From assembly GCA_963753115.1 (NCBI GenBank), contig CAVWBB010000017.1:22417-86416 (forward strand): DNA of 64,000 nt, read 5' to 3'. The notes beneath the pieces were generated by a model. That model saw only the letters and a list, made by a program, of their open reading frames with translations, ran no database searches and had not been told where the DNA came from. The position numbers and the translations under genes are program-made. Shown here in pieces: positions 57,282-64,000 of this stretch. Position 1 is the first letter of the stretch. Every line of letters starts with the position of its first letter. The DNA comes from Bog-473 sp963753115 (lineage in GTDB: Bacteria > Actinomycetota > Acidimicrobiia > Acidimicrobiales > RAAP-2).

Positions 57282-59108
57282 ATGACACCCACGCCGTTGG
57301 ACACACAGAACTACGACCCCGAGGCCGTACGGGCCAAGTACCTGGCCGAGCGCGACCGCCGGCTGGTGGCCGGTCGCGCCGACATCCGGGATCTCAGCCA
57401 CGACGAGTACTTCGCCCACTACCGCGATGACCCCTTCACCCCCGTCGCGGACCGCGCACCGGTCGACGACGAGGTCGAGGTGGTCATCGTCGGGGGCGGC
57501 ATCGCCGGCGTCACCGCAGGGGCCTACCTGCGCAAGGCCGGTATCGAGAAGATCCGCATTGTCGACCAGGCCGGCGGCATCGGCGGCACCTGGTACTGGA
57601 ACCGCTACCCAGGCGTGATGTGCGACGTCGAGTCCTATATCTACCTGCCCATGCTCGAAGAGATCGGCTACGTCCCCACCCAGCGTTACGCCCTCGGCGA
57701 AGAGATCCGCCTCCACCTCGAGGCCGTGGCCAACCAGTTCGAACTGGTCGACGACGCGCTGTTCCACACCGGGATCACCCGGGCCGAGTGGCACGAGGAC
57801 GAGGCTCGCTGGCACATCCAGACCGACCGGGGCGACCAGATCAGCTGCCGCTGGTACGTGTTGGCCGTTGGCATCCTCAACCTGATGAAGCTCCCGGCCA
57901 TCGAGGGCATGGAGAGCTTCGCCGGTCACTCCTTCCATACGGCGCGTTGGGACTACGACTACACCGGCGGCGGGCCGTCACAGCCCATGACCAACCTGAA
58001 GGACAAGGTGGTGGCCCTCGTCGGCACCGGCGCCTCGGGCATCCAGGTGCTGCCTCCGCTGGCCGCCGCCGCCAAGCACGTCTACGTCTTCCAGCGCACG
58101 CCCTCGGCCATCGGCGAGCGGGGCAATCGCCCCACGCTGAGCGGGTTCTCCGACACGCTCGGGCCGGGCTGGCAGCGCGAGCGCATGGACAACTTCCAGG
58201 CGATCATGGTCGGGCGTCAGGTCGACGAGGACCAGATCGACGACGGCTGGACGCATCACTACGCCGTCGTCAACAACCCGCCCCGAAAGAAGGGCATGAG
58301 CCTGGCCGAGTACATCGAGAACGCGGAAGCGATCGACTACCGGATCATGGACGAGCACCGGCGCCGGGTCGACCAGCTCGTCGAGGATCCCGAGAAAGCG
58401 GAGATCCTCAAGCCCTACTACCGCTACCTCTGCAAGCGGCCGTGCTTTCACGACGAGTACCTCTCGGCCTACAACAACCCCAACGTCAGTCTGATCGACT
58501 GCGCGGCGGGGATGGATCGCATCGGCGAGCGCGGGCCGGTGGTCGACGGGGTGGAGTACGAGGTCGACACAATCGTCTACGGCACCGGCTTCGAGCCCGA
58601 GCGGACCCCCCTCTACCGCCGGGCCGGTCACGAGGTGGTCGGCCGGGAAGGCATCACGCTGGCCGAGAAGTGGGCCGGCGGGGCGTCTACCCTCTTCGGG
58701 ATGATGAGCCGGGGTTTCCCCAATCTGTTCGTCATGCCGGCGCCGGCCCAGCAGGCCGTGGTGACAGTGAACTACACCCAGCTCGCCGTGGCGGGCGCAG
58801 AGTTCGTGGCCGGAACGATCAAGCTGCTCGACGAGGCCGGCGTCGAGGTCTTCGACGTCAGTGCCGAGGCCGAGGCGGACTGGACGAAGAAGGTCGTCGA
58901 CGCCTACGTGGCCGGCACGGCGGTGATGACTGCCTGCACGCCCTCGCGCATCAACAACGAGGGCCACCCCGAGTCCATCAACCCGCGCGACGGCAACTAC
59001 GGCGGCTTGTTCGGCGACTGGTTCGGCTATCGCGACTTGCTCGAGGCCTGGGTGGCCGACGGGCGCTTCGACGGATTGGAGATCGAAGTCTCCTCGAACG
59101 CATCGTGA
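57282..59108 (+). CDS. FAD-dependent Baeyer-Villiger monooxygenase
   Basis: 608-residue flavin monooxygenase that would insert oxygen next to a ketone to give an ester or lactone. The FAD dinucleotide fold is VVIVGGGIAGVTAGAYL (about residue 68), the BVMO fingerprint FxGxxxHTxxW appears as FAGHSFHTARW (about residue 215), and the NADPH site is VALVGTGASGIQVLPP. GGTWYWNRYPGVMCD and NYGGLFGDWFGYRD are also family-typical. It starts an operon: its stop overlaps the SDR GTG (GTGA), and an amidohydrolase follows, so a ring-opening catabolic route is suggested. Natural ketone unknown. Confidence 0.92.
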   Translation: MTPTPLDTQNYDPEAVRAKYLAERDRRLVAGRADIRDLSHDEYFAHYRDDPFTPVADRAPVDDEVEVVIVGGGIAGVTAGAYLRKAGIEKIRIVDQAGGIGGTWYWNRYPGVMCDVESYIYLPMLEEIGYVPTQRYALGEEIRLHLEAVANQFELVDDALFHTGITRAEWHEDEARWHIQTDRGDQISCRWYVLAVGILNLMKLPAIEGMESFAGHSFHTARWDYDYTGGGPSQPMTNLKDKVVALVGTGASGIQVLPPLAAAAKHVYVFQRTPSAIGERGNRPTLSGFSDTLGPGWQRERMDNFQAIMVGRQVDEDQIDDGWTHHYAVVNNPPRKKGMSLAEYIENAEAIDYRIMDEHRRRVDQLVEDPEKAEILKPYYRYLCKRPCFHDEYLSAYNNPNVSLIDCAAGMDRIGERGPVVDGVEYEVDTIVYGTGFEPERTPLYRRAGHEVVGREGITLAEKWAGGASTLFGMMSRGFPNLFVMPAPAQQAVVTVNYTQLAVAGAEFVAGTIKLLDEAGVEVFDVSAEAEADWTKKVVDAYVAGTAVMTACTPSRINNEGHPESINPRDGNYGGLFGDWFGYRDLLEAWVADGRFDGLEIEVSSNAS

Positions 59109-60748
59109 GCGCTCGCCAGCGGGTGGTCGCGGTCACCGGCGGTGGCGGCGGCATCGGCGGGGCGATCGCCGAAGAGTTGGGACGCGCTGGCTGGTTCGTC
59201 GTCACCGTGGATCCGCTGGTCACACTCGAGGGCACGGCGCAGTTGGCCGACGTCGGCGAGACGACGGCCGACCGCATCGTCGCTGCCGGCGGCTCGGCCA
59301 AAGCGTCGTCCGCCTCCGTCACCGACGGTCCCGCGCTCCACGCCCTGTTCGGGGAACTGGCCGAGGAGCACGGCAGGCTCGATGCGGTGGTCAACGTGGC
59401 CGGGATCACACGGCAGAGCTACGTCGCCCGGGGTTCCGAGGAGGACTGGCTCGCGCTCCTCGACGTGCACCTGAACGGCTATCTCAACGTGCTCGAGGCC
59501 GCCCTCCCCCTCATGGCGGCGGCTGGGCACGGCCGCATCCTCGGGATCACCTCGGGTTCGGGCTGGCGGGCCGCCGACGCCGGTGGCTACAGCGCCGCCA
59601 AGCGGGTCGTGGCCGCCCTCACGTGGCAACTCGGCCGCATCGCGCCTCCGGGCGTCACCATCAATGCCCTCTCGCCCATCGCCAACACCCGCATGGTGAG
59701 GGCCGCCTTTGAGCGGGCGCAGAAGGCCGGCCACACGGGCGGGGGCGGCGGACTGACCCTCGACTCCATGCCGGGTCCCGAAGACGTCGGACCGCTCGGC
59801 GCCCACGTTGTCGGCGACGGCTTCGGCTGGTGCAGCGGCCAGGTCCTCTTCGCCGGTGGACCGGAGGTGGCCGTGGTCGACCAGCCCCGCCTCGTCGAGG
59901 CCATTCGAACCCACGACACCGCGTCCTTGGCCGCCGTGCTCGACGCCGTCGTGCCCCGCGCCTTCGTGGCCGCCGAGGCGAAGCAGGCCAGTGACGGGGG
60001 TGCCAACCCGCGCTTCGGCGGCATCTTCGACGCGCCGGCCCCGACCGAGTCGACGCCGGCCGCCGTCCGGACGTGTGCCGTCGTCTGCGACCGCCCGGAC
60101 CTCTCCCCCACCCTGCAGGCGGCGCTCGAACGACGCTCCATCGCCACCGTCCCCGTCGACGCGGCCCACGGCTTCGAAGGCTCCGCCAAGTCGCTGCACG
60201 CCGCCGTCAACACCGCCGGGCCGGTCGAAGCCATGATCGTCGTCCTCGAGGGCCACCCGCGCACCTCGACCGCGCTCGAAGGATGGGAGCACGTATTGGC
60301 CGACCACCGGGGCATCATCCAGCCCCTGCACGACGACGCCTCTTGGCTCCGGGCTGCCGCCGACTACACGGCGGAGACCGATCAGCCCTTGCGACTCGTG
60401 ATCCTGACCGAGGCGACGACGCCGGCCGGGCAGAGCCGAGCCCAGGCCGCCTCGCAGATCGCCCGGGTCGCCGCCGCCGGCACCAAGGGACGGCTCACCG
60501 TCTTCACCGTCGGCCTCGAGTCCGACGCACCGGCCGCCTGCGACGCCGCCGGTGAGCTGGCGGCACACCTGCTCAGCCACCCCGACGTGACACCGCTGGC
60601 CGGGGCGGGCCTCGTCGTGCGCGAGGGGTGGATCGGTCTGCGCCGCCACCCCCAACCGATCGGCACCGTGACCTACGGCGGACCGGCCGTCCCAGCCTGG
60701 CTCGACGATGCCCTGCGCGAGATCGTCGCCTCCACAGGTATGCCCTGA
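59105..60748 (+). CDS. short-chain dehydrogenase/reductase with a second C-terminal Rossmann-like half
   Basis: 547 residues, about twice a normal SDR. Residues 1-230 form a complete SDR: TGGGGGIGGAIAEELG cofactor loop, NVAGITRQSY, the catalytic Ser in ITSGSGWR and YxxxK in GGYSAAKRVV. Residues 300-547 look like a second, motif-poor alpha/beta half (AVVCDRPDLSPTLQAALERR, LRLVILTEATTPAG, GRLTVFTVGLES) without TGxxxGxG or YxxxK, so probably structural. By operon position it oxidises or reduces an alcohol/ketone linked to the monooxygenase step. GTG start overlaps the upstream stop. Confidence 0.88.
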   Translation: MSARQRVVAVTGGGGGIGGAIAEELGRAGWFVVTVDPLVTLEGTAQLADVGETTADRIVAAGGSAKASSASVTDGPALHALFGELAEEHGRLDAVVNVAGITRQSYVARGSEEDWLALLDVHLNGYLNVLEAALPLMAAAGHGRILGITSGSGWRAADAGGYSAAKRVVAALTWQLGRIAPPGVTINALSPIANTRMVRAAFERAQKAGHTGGGGGLTLDSMPGPEDVGPLGAHVVGDGFGWCSGQVLFAGGPEVAVVDQPRLVEAIRTHDTASLAAVLDAVVPRAFVAAEAKQASDGGANPRFGGIFDAPAPTESTPAAVRTCAVVCDRPDLSPTLQAALERRSIATVPVDAAHGFEGSAKSLHAAVNTAGPVEAMIVVLEGHPRTSTALEGWEHVLADHRGIIQPLHDDASWLRAAADYTAETDQPLRLVILTEATTPAGQSRAQAASQIARVAAAGTKGRLTVFTVGLESDAPAACDAAGELAAHLLSHPDVTPLAGAGLVVREGWIGLRRHPQPIGTVTYGGPAVPAWLDDALREIVASTGMP

Positions 60749-60758
60749 AGGGAGACCG

Positions 60759-61629
60759 ATGCCCGACAAACCCGCCCGCATCGTCGATGCCCACGTCCAT
60801 CTGTGGGACCCGGCCAACACGACCTGGTATCCCTACCTCTCCATGACGCCGTCGCACGGCGGCACCGGGGACGCGTCGCGCATGAACCGACGCTTCGACA
60901 TCCCCACCTACAAAGCCGAGTCCTCCGGCTGGAACGTCGAGAAGATCGTGAACGTCGCCGCGGCCACAGGGCCCAACTCGGTCGAGGAGACGATCGAGCT
61001 CGACCGGACAGCCGATGCCAATGGAGGTCCCGACGCCATCGTGGGCGGGTTGCCACCGACCGACACCGTCGCGGACGCTGTCGCCCTGCTCGACCGGCAG
61101 ATGAGCGGCCCCGCGCTTTCGCGGTGTCCGTCCCATGGGACCGCTCACCCAACCCGTGCCCGACCCCGACGTGCTGCGTGCACTGCAGGAACGCAACCTC
61201 GTTTTCGAGTTGATGACCCATCCCGACCGGCTGACGTCCGCCGCGCGCGACCTCGCCTCCTTTGCCGACCTCGTCGTCGTGGTGGAGCACACGGGCTGGC
61301 CCCGCTCGGCCGCCGACGACGAGTTCGCCGTCTGGAAGGAGGGCATCGACGCCCTGGCTGCGACAGGCGACAACATCATCTGCAAGCTCTCCGGTCTGGC
61401 CATGCCACTCGGTTCCATGGACCCGAAAGCATTCGCTCCGTGGATCGAGCACGCCATCGAGGTGTTTGGGCCTGGCCGCTGCATGTTCGCCAGCAATTTT
61501 CCGGTCGATGCCATGGCGGGGACGTTCGACCAGCTGTACGAGGCGTTCGCCACCATCACCGACGGTCTGGACTCGGTGGCTCGGGACCAGCTCTTTGCCG
61601 CCACGGCCGAGCGCGTGTACGGCTTGTGA
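60759..61629 (+). pseudogene. amidohydrolase 2 family protein, frame break near 61112
   Basis: Metal-dependent hydrolase of the PDC-hydrolase/ACMSD-like group, about 289 residues repaired. The N-terminal metal motif is RIVDAHVHLWDP; the break lies in the CCCC run near 61110, where one extra base separates LLDRQMSGP from RFRGVRPMGPLTQPV. The second frame holds LVVVVEHTGWPRSA, DNIICKLSGLAMP and the C-terminal FASNFPVD block. The ATG is preceded by AAGGGAG. With the BVMO and SDR it would hydrolyse a lactone or open a ring product; substrate unknown. Confidence 0.85.
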
Positions 61630-62313
61630 GCGCACAGTTAGTGCCCGTGGACTGCCGGAAGCTGTTGTCAGCCCCCTCCATTCAAGGGCGTTCCCCGAAC
61701 GAGAGGGTTGCCGTGCCCCACCGGCCTCGTCTGACTACGGCTCCCGCCCGACGACTGGAGTCGGGTGGATTATCCCTCTGACGGAGCACTCAGTATATGA
61801 ACGGCACCTGCCGGAGTCCCATCGGTAATCAGGAGTTTTCAAGGTGTGGGGGGTCGGTGATCCTCCGCCGACGCCCACGGTCAAGTTTGCACCGGACGCT
61901 GCCGATCAGTTCGTCGAAGTCCTGACGATCCTGTGCCGGGACTCTCCCGCCGTCACGATTCACCCCCAACACCGTGAACCATTGGGGCCATCCTTGTCTC
62001 TGATGATGCCAAGCGTTCCTCCATGAATGGTGCGACACGGGGACAGGGTTGCCGAGTGGTGTGCCGAGGAGGATTGCCGTGGAACAGAGCGACAAGGTGC
62101 AGTGTTCTGAAGTCGAGCCAGACCCCCGTCTCTCCGTATCACGAGCTCACGAAAACCTCGGGGATGTAGCCGCCGACCTTTGGCCTTACTTGTAGATCAA
62201 CCAGAGGCCTGGCGCATGCACTCACCTCAATCGCGCCTCCACGTAGCGAGGCCCCATAACTGGACTACCCTCCCACGCATGAACTCCCCCGGGGTTGGTC
62301 GACCGTTAGCGGT
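61630..62313. other. intergenic region, lower GC by eye
   Basis: 684 bases. No gene, RNA or repeat I can support; short open frames here lack ribosome sites and family likeness. Confidence 0.5.
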
Positions 62314-63711
62314 CTAGGGCTCGAAGTTGTATGTCGCTGTTCCGTTGACACCGCCCACCGTGACTGCGATGGTCAAGTCGTCGACGTTGCCGGTGAAACC
62401 GGGCGACCAACCACCGCCAGCCTTGAGATAGATCCCGCCCGCAATTGGATTACCCGAGACTTGCTGAGTGATGGGCCGAATCGATGCGTTGGGGTACGTA
62501 GCAAGGACCTTGGCGAAGGAGCACGGGGCGGCCTCCGTACATGCCTTTCCGACGTTCACCCCGCCGACTACGGCATTACCGGTTTGCCACCAGCCTGACG
62601 GCGCCGTGAGGGGGTTCCACGTCTGCCACCTCTCACTCGTCACGGCAGCCTGTCCGGACAGGCTGGGCTCGAACACGAGGCGACCCTGGAACGACGCGTT
62701 GCTGTCGGTGGAGTCGTAGTCGGTGTCGAGCTGCAACGTTGTGGCATTCGTCCCTGCAGCGGCCTGATAGGTCTTGTACGACAAGAAGTTAATGTGGTCG
62801 AAACGCGTTCCGGCGTACAGGCCGTTGGCCAACGCCTCGCCGCCGGTGGCGTCGACCTGGAGCTGCGCGCTGCCAACTCCGTCAGAACCGTTCGGTCCAC
62901 TCACGAATGATCCGCTGCCGGTCGGCGTCTCCTGGAGGAAACCAAAGCCGAGGCTCGCCGCGTTCGAGCTGTTGACTACGACGGCTCCGTCACCTGGCTC
63001 GAAGTTGTTGTCGATGGGCAGACCGTTGATGCCGACGATTACCCCATCGGTCGCTCCCACGAACCCGCCGGTGATGGGTCCCCCCGCTCGAACGAGAAGC
63101 AGCCCGGGCACACCGCTGACAGTGGGCCGAATCGTGGCGTGCGGATAGTCACTCATGACTTGGGCCCACGTGCAATACGACGCCTGTGTGCAGGGAGGGT
63201 TTGTCTGCGTCACGCCGCCGACGATCGGACGATTTGCAGAGCTGCCGGAGGCCGACGAGTACCACGCGGCGGGGCCCGACATCGTGTTCCATGTCTGCCA
63301 CTGGTCGGGCAGAACAGCTCCGCCAGCCGACGGGACATAGACCAGCCGCCCCTGGTAAGTGGTATTCGAGTCCGTGGAGTCATAGTCGACGTCGAATTCC
63401 AAGGACGGGGTCTCGTTCGGTGATCCGGAATAGGCCTGATAGGTGGAGTACTGGAGCTGCGTGAGCTTGGCCAGTGCCTGCCCGGTGTAACTGGTGGTCG
63501 CGATGGCCTCACGGCCCGTGGCGTCGACGGTCAGGAGCGCGCTCCCACGACCCTCGGGTGGATTGCCCGGACCGTTTACGAATTGTCCGCTGCCATTGGC
63601 ACCTTCGTTGAGGAAGAACCATCCGCTCGTCGAAGACGGGGTGACCACCACGTTGCAGCCAGTGATGATGATTGCTCCGACTGCTACGCAAATTGCCATG
63701 AGTTTCCGCAT
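62314..63711 (-). CDS. lipoprotein with two tandem homologous domains
   Basis: 465 residues. Signal peptide MRKLMAICVAVGAIIITGC with lipobox ITGC places it on the outer face of the membrane. Two halves of about 210 residues repeat the same order: GFLNEG/GFLQET-type start, SALLTVDATGREAIA or SAQLQVDATGGEALA, then YDSTDSN, QGRLV, WQTWN, the PHATIRP or PNASIRP block, and a closing NFEP. Each half looks like a beta-sandwich with an acidic DSTDSN loop. The ATG at 63711 is preceded by GGGAGGG. Adhesion or carbohydrate binding is only a guess. Confidence 0.88.
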   Translation of the reverse strand: MRKLMAICVAVGAIIITGCNVVVTPSSTSGWFFLNEGANGSGQFVNGPGNPPEGRGSALLTVDATGREAIATTSYTGQALAKLTQLQYSTYQAYSGSPNETPSLEFDVDYDSTDSNTTYQGRLVYVPSAGGAVLPDQWQTWNTMSGPAAWYSSASGSSANRPIVGGVTQTNPPCTQASYCTWAQVMSDYPHATIRPTVSGVPGLLLVRAGGPITGGFVGATDGVIVGINGLPIDNNFEPGDGAVVVNSSNAASLGFGFLQETPTGSGSFVSGPNGSDGVGSAQLQVDATGGEALANGLYAGTRFDHINFLSYKTYQAAAGTNATTLQLDTDYDSTDSNASFQGRLVFEPSLSGQAAVTSERWQTWNPLTAPSGWWQTGNAVVGGVNVGKACTEAAPCSFAKVLATYPNASIRPITQQVSGNPIAGGIYLKAGGGWSPGFTGNVDDLTIAVTVGGVNGTATYNFEP

Positions 63712-63813
63712 TGACGACTCGCCCTCCCGGTACGTGCATCCCCCTCGCCGAACGTATTGCTTACACGCTGGTTGAGTTACGAGCAAGCGGCATTCAAGAT
63801 CCGCCACTTGGGA

Positions 63814-64000
63814 CTAAAAGAAGAGGCCCAGTGCTGCGTCCCATCGTTCGACCCAGCAGCGCCGCAAGCGCCTCCCGCGCGGAGAATTTCCGGCTCCGAC
63901 CTGCTTGACCAACACGATGTCGTAGATCGCCGACCAGTTGGTGCAAACGATTCGCTGCTTGCTCTCATCCGACAGCGGCAGCTTGTCGATTGACCTACGC
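63814..64000 (-). CDS. 3' end of an unrecognised gene, start beyond the window
   Basis: The minus-strand frame entering from the right edge stays open for about 62 codons: IDKLPLSDESKQRIVCTN, WSAIYDIVLVKQVGAGN, then an Arg-rich end RRCWVERWDAALGLFF and a TAG at 63814. The first part looks protein-like; the end may be out of frame. Not assignable. Confidence 0.3.
   Translation of the reverse strand, partial: RRSIDKLPLSDESKQRIVCTNWSAIYDIVLVKQVGAGNSPRGRRLRRCWVERWDAALGLFF

Noticed and set aside
57620..59104. Long open frame preceding the SDR in the same frame
   Set aside because: Out-of-frame shadow of the monooxygenase; the SDR begins at the GTG at 59105.

Overview
The window is high-GC DNA from an actinobacterium, most likely of the class Acidimicrobiia. 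This is inferred from gene content, not from a search: an NlpC/P60 hydrolase with the GYWLVASDGGIF-type repeats often seen in that class, a PimB-like mannosyltransferase beside an SRPBCC protein, an F420-type LLM oxidoreductase, DUF2630 and DUF3039 proteins and a UgpABCE-type sugar importer.

Layout. (1) 1-1344: plsC cut by the window edge, divergent from an SMP-30/gluconolactonase gene, followed by a frame-broken SGNH esterase. (2) 2292-8458, minus strand: two membrane acyltransferases bracketing histidine phosphatase, ComA (phosphosulfolactate synthase), VOC protein and AMP-forming acyl ligase. ComA, VOC, ligase and one acyltransferase are joined by stop/start overlaps, which suggests a sulfonate-plus-acyl pathway. 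(3) 8537-14743, minus strand: aminotransferase, LLM oxidoreductase, ROK sugar kinase, SRPBCC, PimB-like GT4, Cys-cluster protein, thioredoxin-like protein, zinc ribbon and ABM protein. Between zinc ribbon and thioredoxin-like gene lies a 17-bp array that forms five chained six-codon ORFs. (4) 14897-18177: cupin, an orphan TnpB element with related terminal repeats, a PH/SHOCT membrane protein and a rhodanese. (5) 18200-28834: a 15-bp tandem array, a secreted GH26-like glycanase, tRNA(CAT), a two-RCK potassium channel, a large membrane protein, a second histidine phosphatase, DUF2630, Lon and DUF3039. (6) 28974-33468: complete sugar ABC importer (ATPase, two permeases, binding protein). (7) 33810-42009: degenerate GGDEF protein, truncated phospholipase C, NHL-repeat protein, a long intergenic region, MFS exporter and a GGDEF-EAL protein. 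(8) 42255-47011: paired-domain hypothetical, NlpC/P60 protein, PadR regulator with its operator and partner membrane protein, and a Tat-type esterase. (9) 47235-53723: a decayed ABC-2 exporter, a GH2 glycosidase and a DUF1214 protein. (10) 53889-64000: secreted CocE/NonD hydrolase, a Baeyer-Villiger monooxygenase/SDR/amidohydrolase operon, and a two-repeat lipoprotein. GC looks lower by eye in the last few kilobases.

Two genome-wide patterns stand out. First, at least a dozen otherwise good genes are interrupted by a single-base frame break, nearly always consistent with one extra base. This may be assembly error, so broken genes are described as they would read when repaired. Second, short tandem duplications (14 to 25 bp) repeatedly sit exactly on start or stop codons.
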